The notes below the pieces were generated by a model. It was not told the origin of the DNA. It worked only from the letters and a program-made list of their open reading frames with translations, and made no database searches. Shown piece after piece: positions 53,174-62,800 of a stretch of 64,000 nt of DNA. The DNA is taken from contig NZ_JAUZVY010000002.1 in the NCBI RefSeq assembly GCF_030717955.1, forward strand, positions 372,001-436,000. The letters run 5' to 3'. Source of the stretch: Alkalimonas delamerensis (GTDB lineage: Bacteria; Pseudomonadota; Gammaproteobacteria; Enterobacterales; Alteromonadaceae). Position 1 is the stretch's first letter, and every line of letters starts with the position of its first letter. A program made the position numbers and the translations under genes.

Positions 53174-53431
53174 ATGAAAGTAGAACTCGTGACATCACTA
53201 AAACGGCAGGCCACCAAGATCCTTGCCGATCTTCATGATACGAAAGAGCCAGTATTGATAACTGAGCACGGAAAGCCGTCAGCTTACCTTATTGATGTGG
53301 ATGATTATGAATTTATGCAAAATCGTTTAGCGATCCTTGAAGGCATTGCTCGTGGCGAACGAGCTCTAGCGGATGGCAAAGTGGTCAGCCATCAAGATGC
53401 TAAGGACAGAATGTCAAAATGGTTGAAATAA
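53174..53431 (+). CDS. Antitoxin of the Phd/YefM family
   Basis: Antitoxin of 85 residues that binds and silences the adjacent toxin and represses the operon. The N-terminal Phd/YefM DNA-binding fold is recognisable (LKRQATKILADLHDTKEPVLITEHGKPSAYLIDVDDYEFM), followed by an acidic/basic tail that wraps the toxin. ATG 53174 has TTTGGAG upstream; the longer frame from 53033 is not credible. The end overlaps the toxin gene by 13 bases, showing translational coupling. Confidence 0.9.
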   Translation: MKVELVTSLKRQATKILADLHDTKEPVLITEHGKPSAYLIDVDDYEFMQNRLAILEGIARGERALADGKVVSHQDAKDRMSKWLK

Positions 53432-53727
53432 TTTGGACGGAGCCAGCTCTATCCGATCTGAATGATATTGCTGAATACATTGCACTTGAAAATGTCGTAG
53501 CTGCTAAACAACTGGTGCAAACAGTTTTTACAAAAGTTGAACCTTTGGCCGATTTTCCAGATTCTGGGCGCGTCCCATCAGAACTAGAACACCTCAATTA
53601 TCGTGAAGTCGTTATAAGTCCGTGCCGTGTTTTCTACAAGAATGATGATGAAAAGGTTCATATTCTTTTTGTTATGCGTGCGGAGCGAGATTTGCGTCGG
53701 TTTATGCTAATGAAACAGTTGGTATAG
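53419..53727 (+). CDS. Toxin of the RelE/ParE superfamily
   Basis: Toxin of 102 residues. The ParE-type start IIWTEPALSDLNDIAEYIA, the PLADFPDSGRVPSE turn, YREVVISPCRVFYKNDDEKVHILFVMRAERDLRRF end motif and normal length indicate an intact gene. Members poison gyrase (ParE) or cleave mRNA (RelE); Phd-paired forms of this type are usually grouped with ParE/RelE without certainty. It stands directly behind its antitoxin. Confidence 0.9.
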   Translation: MVEIIWTEPALSDLNDIAEYIALENVVAAKQLVQTVFTKVEPLADFPDSGRVPSELEHLNYREVVISPCRVFYKNDDEKVHILFVMRAERDLRRFMLMKQLV

Positions 53728-53748
53728 TAAAAAACGGCTGACACACCC

Positions 53749-53837
53749 GCGCTAATAAACAAATTTTATCGCCAGCAAAAAACGCTGGCTGCGACGTCAA
53801 CCCGCTGCGTCTTCCGCGCTATATTTGGGCGCTAAAT
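53749..53837 (+). other. Decayed attC-like sequence after the toxin gene (candidate)
   Basis: The segment from GCGCTAATAAACAAAT to ATTTGGGCGCTAAAT has mirrored ends: CAAAT on the left opposes ATTTG on the right at equal distance from the ends. The right core would be GGGCGTTAAAT if one C were T. An inner hairpin GCCAGC/GCTGGC (53771-53789) is present. It lies 22 bases after the toxin stop, in cassette position. Confidence 0.35.
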
Positions 53838-53902
53838 TTTTTGCTCACCCTTGAAGATTATGCTGTAATACATTGTAGTCGTTCAACGCGAGGGTCACAG
53901 TC

Positions 53903-54175
53903 ATGAGCGTCACCACAGTCCGCCTTCAAGCAGAAGTTGAACAGCATCTGGAAGCAATCGCCAGCAGGCTGCACCGCAGCAAAGGCTGGGTTATCAACCA
54001 GGCGTTGTTGGAATACATAGAAAAGCAGCAGCTTGAGCAAGAGCGCTGGAAACAAACGTTAGAGGCAATGGAGTCTGCTGCTCAAGGCAAGGTTGTTGAT
54101 GCCAGCGAGGTTCACAGTTGGCTTAATAGCTGGGGATCTGAAAACGAGCAAGATGCGCCGAGGTCAGGTAAGTGA
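53903..54175 (+). CDS. Ribbon-helix-helix (CopG-type) antitoxin
   Basis: Antitoxin of 90 residues with an N-terminal ribbon-helix-helix DNA-binding motif (SVTTVRLQAEVEQHLEAIASRLHRSKGWVINQALLEYIE) and a C-terminal toxin-binding tail with EVHSWLNSWG. Its partner toxin gene overlaps the stop but is broken, so this antitoxin may be an orphan. AGGG precedes the ATG. Confidence 0.85.
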   Translation: MSVTTVRLQAEVEQHLEAIASRLHRSKGWVINQALLEYIEKQQLEQERWKQTLEAMESAAQGKVVDASEVHSWLNSWGSENEQDAPRSGK

Positions 54176-54412
54176 AGCTGGTTTACACCGTCGAAGCCAT
54201 TGACGATTTGAAACGTCTTAGGGAGTTCGTTGCGGTGCACAGCCCGTCGGCGGCAGCCAGAATTCCCCAAAATGGGTGCGCCAGTTCAAATGGCACCGGT
54301 GCCTGACTCTGTTCGAGATATGGTTTTCGGAAAATACGTCGTTCGATATTCAGTTCATGTCAGTGCCATCATTATTCTCCGAGTGTGGCATGGCTTTGAG
54401 GGTGAACGATAG
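54172..54412 (+). pseudogene. Frameshifted, internally deleted ParE-family toxin
   Basis: The frame starting GTG 54172 reads VKLVYTVEAIDDLKRLREFV, a ParE N-terminus, and continues to AAARI. It then runs out of homology and stops near 54306. The remaining toxin sequence (PKMGAPVQMAPVPDSVRDM, then KYVVRYSV and ILRVWHGFEGER) is in a different frame to the stop at 54412. The missing helix between the two parts implies a deletion of about 40 bases that also shifted the frame. The toxin should be inactive. Confidence 0.8.
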
Positions 54413-54417
54413 ACTTT

Positions 54418-55077
54418 ATGCGGACAAAAAGAACAGAAAACTATAAAGCCATGCTGCAGGCCGTCGCCGGCGGCTTAATCTTTGCTGTGGTGGTGCTGCT
54501 GCCATTTTTACTGTTGCCCAAAGGCATTGCCTGGCTCGTGGCTGCGCTGCTGTTACTGCCGCTGATTCCTGTACTTGAAAGCTTGCTATTAACACCGCTT
54601 TACCGCTTAAACGGTCGCTTTGTGTATTACTCAACAACGCTTTTTGTGACCCGTTCAGACAAAGGCCTGCAGTTGCATGCCGGCACCTTGTACGATTATC
54701 TCACTTTACTTCGCCGGCATCGGTTGGGTCGCACAATGCAGCGCAAATTAACCCATCAGTTGTTGCAAGGCCTGCTGGGACTCTGTGATGACATCGCGCA
54801 AGGCTATATTCCACCAGACACCGTTGTCAGCGCCACCAGTTACTTTTTCAGCGACCGTAGCGCCAGCAGGCTAGGCTTTAGTGCCGCTGATGTCTCAGTG
54901 ACTGAACGTTTCAACCTAATGACAGCGGCGCTTAGCCTGGCAGTTCGATTAAGCATCAGCAAAGGCCGTGTCAGCTGGCCAGACTTAAACAAAATAAGGC
55001 AAATGCAGACGACAGCCGCAAACCTGTTGGCGCACAGGGCGACAATAGAGCGTTTATTACCATCACCAGCAAAGTAA
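54418..55077 (+). CDS. Hypothetical membrane protein
   Basis: Unrecognised 219-residue protein with two adjacent N-terminal helices (about 14-33 and 37-58) and a cytoplasmic, mainly helical remainder that includes LYDYLTLLRRHRLGRTMQRKLTHQLLQGLLGLCDDIAQGYIPPDTVVSATSYFF. It starts 5 bases after the broken toxin gene. Composition looks like core genome. The region 55078-55231 after it contains no gene, only an inverted repeat TAAATCTG/CAGATTTA with a long loop. Confidence 0.6.
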   Translation: MRTKRTENYKAMLQAVAGGLIFAVVVLLPFLLLPKGIAWLVAALLLLPLIPVLESLLLTPLYRLNGRFVYYSTTLFVTRSDKGLQLHAGTLYDYLTLLRRHRLGRTMQRKLTHQLLQGLLGLCDDIAQGYIPPDTVVSATSYFFSDRSASRLGFSAADVSVTERFNLMTAALSLAVRLSISKGRVSWPDLNKIRQMQTTAANLLAHRATIERLLPSPAK

Positions 55078-55231
55078 CTCCGTTGCGCCTATTATCAAGG
55101 AGCTTGAACAGGCCAGGCATAACTGGGTGCCGATCCTCCCGTTAAATCTGGACTTGATGCCATCAGCCTAAGCCTTGCTGAGTCAGATTTACCACCACTG
55201 CTTTAGACAAACTACGAGCCAACTACAAGCC

Positions 55232-55825
55232 CTAAAGACGGTATCGCACCCTGTCGTGGTTTGGCATATCGCAGTACAGTGTGCCACGAATCGCACGATT
55301 GACCTGAATGCTTTTTGAGACACCACTTCGCAACTGATTTTGTGTCGCTGCAAGATTCACGCAATCACGGTTGTTGGGACGGCACACTCGGATGTTGGCA
55401 CCGTTGTAGGTCATTTCGGTGGCGACACTGCGGGTCGGCCGGCCTTGCTCAGCGATGCTCACTGTTTGGGTGTAATCCCGCAGCAACGAAAAGCCAACCG
55501 ATTCGGCGGCCCGCCAACTGCCGCCATAGTAGCCTTCGCCGTCTTGCAACACACACTGAACGATGTCACCAGGCCTGGCATTTGCCATCATCTCTTGATA
55601 ACGTTGCTGCTCTGCACGCTCCAGCTCGGCTCTGTGCCTTGCCGCCTTTGCCCGTTGTGCTTGTTCGGCCTGATCTAACCGAGCCTGGCGCTCACGCGCA
55701 TCAAGCTGCTGTTGTGGTGACAGTTGGTTCCACTCGTCTTCGGTCATGCCAAGGGGGTAGTTGGCACAGGCCGCGATGAAAGAAATGCTAGCAAGCAGCA
55801 AGCTAACGCGCATAAGAGACTGCAT
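55232..55825 (-). CDS. Lipoprotein with coiled-coil segment, unknown
   Basis: Envelope lipoprotein of 197 residues (lipobox IAAC, Cys20). After the signal comes a charged helical, probably coiled-coil stretch (about residues 35-80: LSPQQQLDARERQARLDQAEQAQRAKAARHR...), then a compact C-terminal domain beginning RPGDIVQCVLQDGEGYYG with four cysteines that could make two disulfides. AAGGATG precedes the ATG. No family is recognised. It is divergent from the following secreted protein gene across only 31 bases. Confidence 0.65.
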   Translation of the reverse strand: MQSLMRVSLLLASISFIAACANYPLGMTEDEWNQLSPQQQLDARERQARLDQAEQAQRAKAARHRAELERAEQQRYQEMMANARPGDIVQCVLQDGEGYYGGSWRAAESVGFSLLRDYTQTVSIAEQGRPTRSVATEMTYNGANIRVCRPNNRDCVNLAATQNQLRSGVSKSIQVNRAIRGTLYCDMPNHDRVRYRL

Positions 55826-55856
55826 GGTTCATCCTTGATCGAAAGGGAGGACTCTG

Positions 55857-56783
55857 TTGGCGCAATATGTTACATATACCCCCTACAAGTGCAAGGGTAA
55901 ATACGTTTTGAAAATCATCACACTAGCTTCTGTAGTATTCTGTGCGGCTATGTTCAGCCCATTTTCTTCCACTCAGGCGCAGCAGCCAACAGCCTTGGAT
56001 CTGGCTGAACTCTTGATTCAGGGCGCCAGCGCAGACGAGATTTTCAGCCGTGCTGTTGGTGCCAATATTCGGGTTGAGCCCGAATACCTGGGCGTTCGGT
56101 TTTACAACACCGACAGCAACACCGAACTGGCCGATGATGAAATTGGTGCCTTGATGGGGCCGGTTCGTCAGGATGGAGCTTACCAGGTCATCGCCATGGC
56201 GTTGGCTTTGTCGGGCGATCGTCTGGGCTTTAGCCAAAGCCAGCTTGAACGATTAGTCGATGCGGCTTTTATTGCCAGCATGCGACGACCACCGGCGCAT
56301 ATTTCCATTGAGTTTTATGACACCCGTGTTGGGCCTACCGGCGAAGGCGGTGGCCCATCTGGCCGTGTACCCGACACCCTGTACAGCGAAGCGCAGGTGA
56401 AAGCCACCGAGCCTGAGTCGGATCCTTTCAAGCAAGCGATTGAAAAAAGCCGGCAGCTTGTGACGAGCCTGATGCCAGCGACGGATGCTGAGTTTCTTCA
56501 GCTGCTGGGTGCTTTGGGGGTTCAAAGCGAACGACGGGATGGGCATGTTGCCTTGCCTGCAATGGCGGCTGCCCGCTCTACCGAAGGGCTGGAGCAGATT
56601 TTGGTTGCAAAACGTACAGAGCTTGAAGCTCAATTTGACGTTCAGTTTATCGAACAGATTGACGGCCGTATTGTGGAGCCAGAGCCCGGCGTCTATCTGA
56701 TGATTCAGGTGGGCTATTATCTGGGGCAAGAGGAAAGGCTGGCGGAGCTGGAACGTGAAATGGACGCGGTGTTTTACCCATAG
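55857..56783 (+). CDS. Secreted protein of unknown function
   Basis: Unrecognised 308-residue protein. It starts at a TTG with a strong AGGGAGGA site. The N-terminus is long, then a hydrophobic export signal (VLKIITLASVVFCAAMFSPF) with probable cleavage after TQA. The mature part is acidic, with a Gly-rich loop (RVGPTGEGGGPSGRVPD) and a helical C-terminus (GQEERLAELEREMDAVF). A downstream in-frame TTG would give a more ordinary signal peptide. No enzymatic motif is seen. Confidence 0.6.
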   Translation: MAQYVTYTPYKCKGKYVLKIITLASVVFCAAMFSPFSSTQAQQPTALDLAELLIQGASADEIFSRAVGANIRVEPEYLGVRFYNTDSNTELADDEIGALMGPVRQDGAYQVIAMALALSGDRLGFSQSQLERLVDAAFIASMRRPPAHISIEFYDTRVGPTGEGGGPSGRVPDTLYSEAQVKATEPESDPFKQAIEKSRQLVTSLMPATDAEFLQLLGALGVQSERRDGHVALPAMAAARSTEGLEQILVAKRTELEAQFDVQFIEQIDGRIVEPEPGVYLMIQVGYYLGQEERLAELEREMDAVFYP

Positions 56784-56980
56784 AGCGCCAAGGTGAACGC
56801 GAGCACCGGGCAGGGGGCTTGTCCCATGCGCCTGGTGCTGAGCTTGCTCCTTGGCAACAACTGCCAGGCAAGACGTCATAGGAACCAGCCATCCGGGCAT
56901 TGGCCAAAGACGAAGACTGCATTTATCCCACGAACTTGCTATACTTCGCGCCGATTTCCTTCGGTGAATTAGGACACTTC

Positions 56981-58510
56981 ATGTCAGAATCAGTGAGTCT
57001 GTGCGATATCGGCTTTGTTGGAGCCGGCGTTATGGGTAAAAACCTTATCCTTAATCTGGCCGACAACGGCTACCGGGTTGCTGCCTTTGATCTGGACCAT
57101 CAGCGTCTGGAAGCCTTGTTGGCGCAGGATGCCGCCGAGCGTGGCAACCAAGCCCCCCGGGTGGTGGCTTGCAGTTCCTACACCGAACTTCTGGGGCGGC
57201 TGAGTGCGCCGCACCTGATCGTACTGTCGGTGCCAGCCGGTAAACCGGTTGATGACATCTGCCACAAACTGATCGATGCCGGCATTCAGGCCGACGACAT
57301 CGTGGTCGATACCGGCAACAGCCTCTGGACCGACACCGTCGAGCGCGAAAAGTCCTACGAAGGCAAGTTTATCTTCTTTAGCACCGCCGTCTCTGGCGGC
57401 GAAGAAGGGGCCCGCTTTGGCCCCTCGCTGATGCCAAGCGGCGATCCTTACGCCTGGACCCGCATCAAGCCGGTGTGGCAGGCGATTGCTGCCAAGGTCG
57501 ATCCGGCCAGCGGCAAACCCATCGAGCGCAAAATCCCCGGCCAGCCGGTCAAAGAAGGCGAACCTTGTGCAACCTACATTGGCCCAACCGGCTCCGGTCA
57601 TTACGTCAAAATGGTGCACAACGGCATTGAATACGCCGACATGCAGCTGATCTGCGAAGCCTACCAGGTGATGCGCGATCAACTGGATATGAATCCACAG
57701 GACATTGCCGGTGTCTTTAAAGCCTGGAATCAAGGCATTTTAAACAGCTATCTGATGGAAATCAGTGCCGAAGTGCTGGCCACCAGCGACTCCGAAACCG
57801 GCTTGCCGCTGGTGGATGTGATTCTGGATAAAGCAGGCCAAAAAGGCACCGGTCTTTGGACCGCGGTCAGCAGTTTGCAGCTGGGCAGCCCGGCACCGAG
57901 CATTGCTGAAGCCGTTTATGCCCGCTCTTTGTCGGCATTAAAAGCCGAGCGGGTCAAAGCCTCCAGCGTGCTGGCCGGGCCTAGCCCGCAATTGCTGGAC
58001 GATGCCCAAAAGCAAGCCCGGGTCGAGGCGCTGCACGATGCGCTCTACTGCGCCAAAGTCTGCGTCTATGCGCAAGGGTTTCATTTGATGAAAACCGCTG
58101 CCGCAGAGCAGGGCTGGGAGCTGAACTTTGCCGAAATCGCCAAAATCTGGCGGGCTGGCTGCATTATCCGGGCGGTGTTTTTGCAATCCATCACCGAAGC
58201 CTACCAGCGCAATGAAGAGCTGGCCAACCTGCTGGTCGACCCGTTTTTTGCCAAGCAAATTTCCGGTTTCCAGCAGCACTGGCGTCAGGCCGTGGCCAAT
58301 GCCACCCTGGCCGGCATTCCGGTACCGGCGCTGAGCTCGGCGCTCAGTTATTACGATGCTTACCGCACAGCGGTGTTGCCTGCCAACCTGCTGCAAGGGC
58401 AGCGTGACTTCTTCGGTGCCCATACCTTTGAGCGTACCGACCAGCCCAAAGGCAAAAGCTTCCATGTGCTGTGGAGCGATGCTGGCCGGCCGATGACGAG
58501 GATCAAATAA
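56981..58510 (+). CDS. gnd: 6-phosphogluconate dehydrogenase (decarboxylating)
   Basis: Oxidative pentose-phosphate enzyme making ribulose-5-phosphate, CO2 and NADPH, 509 residues, somewhat longer than E. coli Gnd (468). The Rossmann motif IGFVGAGVMGKNL, the substrate loop STAVSGGEEGARFGPSLMPSG and the catalytic KMVHNGIEYADMQLICEAY are present. The C-terminal tail (SYYDAYRTAVLPANLLQGQRDFFGAHTFERTDQPKGKSFHVLW) matches the family. ATG 56981 has AGGA at 6 bases; the frame from 56900 is too long. The stop overlaps the purT start by one base. Confidence 0.95.
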   Translation: MSESVSLCDIGFVGAGVMGKNLILNLADNGYRVAAFDLDHQRLEALLAQDAAERGNQAPRVVACSSYTELLGRLSAPHLIVLSVPAGKPVDDICHKLIDAGIQADDIVVDTGNSLWTDTVEREKSYEGKFIFFSTAVSGGEEGARFGPSLMPSGDPYAWTRIKPVWQAIAAKVDPASGKPIERKIPGQPVKEGEPCATYIGPTGSGHYVKMVHNGIEYADMQLICEAYQVMRDQLDMNPQDIAGVFKAWNQGILNSYLMEISAEVLATSDSETGLPLVDVILDKAGQKGTGLWTAVSSLQLGSPAPSIAEAVYARSLSALKAERVKASSVLAGPSPQLLDDAQKQARVEALHDALYCAKVCVYAQGFHLMKTAAAEQGWELNFAEIAKIWRAGCIIRAVFLQSITEAYQRNEELANLLVDPFFAKQISGFQQHWRQAVANATLAGIPVPALSSALSYYDAYRTAVLPANLLQGQRDFFGAHTFERTDQPKGKSFHVLWSDAGRPMTRIK

Positions 58511-59700
58511 TGTCTGTAACTCTGGGAACCCCCGGCACGGCCAGTGCCACCAAGGTGTTGTTGCTGGGCAGCGGTGAGCTGGGCAAAGAGCTGTGCATTG
58601 AGCTAAAACGCTACGGCTGCGAAGTCATAGCGGTGGATCGCTACCCCAATGCCCCGGCCATGCAGGTGGCCGATAAGGCGGTGGTGATTTCAATGCTGAA
58701 TAACGCCGCGTTGCGCCAACTGGTGATCAAAGAAAAGCCGACCTTTATTGTGCCGGAGCTGGAAGCCATTGCCACCACCGAATTGATTGAACTGGAGCAA
58801 GCCGGTTTTACCGTGGTGCCCAGCGCCCGTGCTGCCAACCTGACGATGAACCGCGAAGGGATCCGCCGGTTGGCTGCTGAAGAGCTCAAACTACCGACTT
58901 CGGCGTATCGCTTTGCCCAGGACCGCGCCAGCTTTGATGCCGCTGTTGCTGCCATTGGTTACCCCTGTGTGGTCAAGCCCATTATGTCCTCTTCCGGCAA
59001 AGGCCAGACCGTAGTGAAAAGCGACGCCGATCTGGACCGCGCCTGGGCCTATGCCCAGGAAGGTGGCCGGGCCGGCAAAGGCCATGTCATCGTGGAAGGC
59101 TTTGTTGATTTTGATTACGAAATCACCCTGCTGACGGTGCAATCGGTCAGTGGCATTCAGTTTTGTCAGCCGATTGGGCACCGCCAGGAAGATGGCGATT
59201 ACCGCGAAAGCTGGCAACCGCAGGCGATGTCGGAAGCGGCCCTGGAAAAATCCCGTCAGTTTGCCCGTCAGGTGGTGCAGGCCCTCGGCGGCCATGGCAT
59301 CTTTGGTGTTGAGCTCTTTATCAAGGGCGACGACGTCTGGTTCAGCGAAGTCTCGCCACGGCCGCACGATACCGGCCTGGTGACCTTAATTTCGCAGCAG
59401 TACAGTGAGTTTGCTTTGCATGCCCGCGCCATTTTGGGCTTGCCGATTCCGCACATTCGCCAGTACGGCCCGGCCGCGTCGGCTGTGCTCTTGGTGGAAG
59501 GCCAGAGTGAGGACATCCGGTATCAGGGGCTGGCGGAGGCTTTGGCGGAACCCGATACCGAGCTGCGCCTTTTTGGCAAACCGGAAGTGCAGGGCAAACG
59601 CCGGATGGGCGTAGCGCTGGCGCTGGCCGATGACATCGAAACAGCCATTGCTAAGGCCTGCCAGAGCGCAGCAGCCATCCAGACCCGGTTGTACGGTTAA
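58510..59700 (+). CDS. purT: Formate-dependent GAR transformylase
   Basis: ATP-grasp enzyme that formylates glycinamide ribonucleotide using formate in purine synthesis, 396 residues. The PurK/PurT-type start VLLLGSGELGKELCIELKRYGCEVIAVDRYPNAPAMQVAD, the MSSSGKGQTVV ATP-grasp loop and SEVSPRPHDTGLVTLISQ are diagnostic. ATG 58510 overlaps the gnd stop (TAATG), so the two are translationally coupled; the frame from 58471 is rejected. The coupling of gnd (ribose supply) to purT (purine synthesis) is metabolically sensible. Confidence 0.95.
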   Translation: MSVTLGTPGTASATKVLLLGSGELGKELCIELKRYGCEVIAVDRYPNAPAMQVADKAVVISMLNNAALRQLVIKEKPTFIVPELEAIATTELIELEQAGFTVVPSARAANLTMNREGIRRLAAEELKLPTSAYRFAQDRASFDAAVAAIGYPCVVKPIMSSSGKGQTVVKSDADLDRAWAYAQEGGRAGKGHVIVEGFVDFDYEITLLTVQSVSGIQFCQPIGHRQEDGDYRESWQPQAMSEAALEKSRQFARQVVQALGGHGIFGVELFIKGDDVWFSEVSPRPHDTGLVTLISQQYSEFALHARAILGLPIPHIRQYGPAASAVLLVEGQSEDIRYQGLAEALAEPDTELRLFGKPEVQGKRRMGVALALADDIETAIAKACQSAAAIQTRLYG

Positions 59701-59750
59701 GTCTGAGCTCCAAGGCTGAACCCTATGGCTGACAGCTCAGCCCGACCAAC

Positions 59751-59781
59751 AAGCCAGCCGCTGATGCCGCTGGCTTTTTTT
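59751..59781 (+). terminator. Terminator of gnd-purT
   Basis: AAGCCAGC (59751-59758) pairs with GCTGGCTT (59769-59776), followed by TTTTT, 51 bases after the purT stop. Confidence 0.8.
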
Positions 59782-59897
59782 ATCGCCTGATCAGCGCTGT
59801 TTAGCCACAAAAAATGCAGATGCACCGCAAGGCATCTGGCCATGCCCGCACGATTCTGCTAGCGTAGCTTTACGCTTTAATAACAATTGAATTCATT

Positions 59898-62800
59898 ATG
59901 CTGAAGAAAACTTTGCTCGCTTTTGCCGTGGCTGCGGCCATCAGTCCGGTTAGCCTGGCGGCCGATGGCTATTTCAGGGCTCCATCGCTGCAACAGGACC
60001 AGTTGATCTTTACCTCCGAAGGCGCCATTTGGCAGGCCAATCTGAATGAACTGCGCGGCCAGCGCCTGACCACCCATCCGAGTGAAGAAATTCAGGGCCG
60101 CTTGTCGCCCGATGGAAACTGGTTAGCCTTTGTTGCCAGTTACGAGCAGACGCCGGAGGTCTATGTCAAACCCGCCGCGGGTGGGGTGGCCAAACGCGTA
60201 ACTTTTGAAAACAGCAGGGTGCGGCTGCAGGGCTGGACCGCCGATGGACAGCTGCTGTACAGCACCGATCAGGTGGCGGGGCCGGCCAATTTCTGGTTGC
60301 TGAAAACCGTGGATCCGACCAGCTTGCAGACCACCACCTTGCCGGTGGCCGATGCGATTGAAGGGGTGCTGGATCCGGCCGGTGAGTGGTTGTACTTTGT
60401 GCAGCATGGTTTGCAGGTGACCGGCGACAACGCCCGCACCTACCGCGGCGGTGCTTTGGGCGAGTTATGGCGCTATCGCTTGGGAGCGGCGGAGGCCGAG
60501 CTGCTAAGTGCAGAGCATCAGGGCTCCATTCGCCACCCGATGCTGTGGCAAGATCGGCTGTATTTTGTCAGCGACCAGAGCGGCAATCCGAACATTTGGT
60601 CGACCCGGCTGGATGGCAGCGACGCACGTCAGCTGACCGACCACCAAGACTGGCAGGTGCGTCAGGCGTATTTGAATCAGGGCCGCATAGTTTATCAGCT
60701 CGGCGCCGACATTCAGTTGCTGGACCTTGCCAGTGGGGAAGATCGGCTGTTGCCGCTTAGCATTCAGTCGGACCGGCCACATCAACGCGAACGCTGGCTC
60801 GATCAGCCGCTGAACTACCTGACCAGTGCCCATTACGCCGGTTTTGGCGATCAGGTGGTGTTAACCGCCCGCGGCAAGGTGGCCATTGCCGCCAAGTCGC
60901 CGGCCCGGCTGGTGGAAATTGCCACCCCGTCTGACAGCCGGGTGCGGGAAGCCATTTTGAGTCACGACGGCCGCTGGGTGTATGCCATCAGCGATCAGAG
61001 TGGTGAGCTGGAGATCTGGCGTTATGCCGCCGATGGCCGTGACGATGCCAAACAACTGACCAGCGATGGCAGTGGCTTTCGCTGGCGCCTGGCGTTATCG
61101 CCGGATGGCAACTGGCTGGCTCATGACGACAAGGCTGGCAATCTTTGGCTGTTGAATCTGCAAACCCAGGAAAACCGGCTGGCATACAGCGGTGGAGTCG
61201 GTTTAGCGCCATTTGCCGACATCGTCTGGTCGCACGACAGCGAGTTGCTGGCCGTCACCACCATTGCCACCCGGCAAGAGCGCAGTCAGGTGCTGTTGTA
61301 CTCGCTGGCAGAGCAAAAATACCAGTTGGTGACCAGCGACAAATTTGAATCCTTCTCACCGTCCTTTAGCCCGGACGGGCAATGGTTGTACTTCTTATCA
61401 AACCGTCACTTCCGCGCGACGCCTGGCCACCCCTGGGGGGATCGCAACCTGGGGCCGATGTTCGATCGCCGCAGCCAGATTTTTGCGCTCAGTCTGAAAG
61501 AAGATGCCGTCTTTCCATTTCAGCCGCCAACCGAGTTACCGGCGGCGGTGATCGAAAGCGTAGAAACGCCACGACGGGGACGGCGCGCAACCGCTCCGGC
61601 CCGGGTAGATTGGCAGGGGCTCTCCGAGCGCTTGTGGCAGGTGCCGGTAGAGCCGGGCAATTACCAACAGCTCACGGTTACCGAAAGCCGTCTCTTTGTG
61701 CGGGACTGGAGTTACGATGCGGGCAGCAGCCCCAATCTTAACCTGGTTAAAATCACCAATCGCAATCCGAAAATCGAGCAGTACGGCGCCGCCATCGCCG
61801 ATTATCAGGTATCCAGAGATGGCAAACAGCTGTTTTTACGCAAGCACCAGGGCAATGGCGTCGGCCCAATGTACGTGGTGGACATCGGCGATCGCGAGCC
61901 GGCCGATTTATCCGACCAGCTATTAAACAGCCGGCAATGGCAGCTGGCGCTGGAGCCTAAAGACGAGTGGCGGCAAATGTTCCGCGATGCCTGGTTGATG
62001 CAGCGCGAGTTCTTCTTCGATACCGCCATGCGCGGTCTGGACTGGCAGGATGCCAAAGCCCGTTATTTACCGCTGGTGAAACGGGTTTCGGATCGGCACG
62101 AACTGGACGATGTGCTGGCGCAGATGATGGGTGAGCTGGACGCCTTGCACTCTCAGGTGCGAGGCGGTGAGTACCCGGGGCAAAGGCCAACACCAGCGGC
62201 GGCCAGTCTGGGCGCGCGGCTTGAAACCAGCAGCGGTGGCGTGCGGATCGCTCACATTTACCGCACCGATCCAGACCTGCCTGCGCAGTTGGGCCCACTG
62301 GCACAGCCTGGGGTCAATGCCCGCAATGGCGATGTGATAACCCACGTCAATGGCCGCCAGGTACGCAATCAGGCCGAGGTGCAGCAGCTGCTGCGCAATC
62401 AGGTTGGGCATCAGGTGCTGCTGGATCTGACGCGGGGCCGCGAGCGGTTGCAAGCTGTGGTGGTCCCGGTCAATGCCGGGCGCGATCATCAGCTGCGTTA
62501 TCTGGACTGGGTGCAACACAACGCGGCCAAAGTGGCCGAGGCTTCTGAACGTCGTTTTGGCTACCTGCATCTTTATGCGATGGGACCGAATGACATCGCC
62601 AACTTTGCCCGCGAGTTCTATGCCAACATCGATAAGGAGGGGCTGATTATCGATGTGCGCCGCAACCGTGGTGGCAACATCGACAGCTGGATCATTGAAA
62701 AGCTGCTACGCCGGGCCTGGGCTTTCTGGCAACCGACCCAGGGTGGGGCTTACACCAATATGCAGCAGACCTTCCGCGGTCATCTGGTGGTGTTGACCGA

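Noticed and set aside
55141..55191. GTTAAAT plus inverted repeat TAAATCTG/CAGATTTA as another attC
   Set aside because: GTTRRRY core is on the wrong side of the stem, with no RYYYAAC partner and no gene upstream in the right position.
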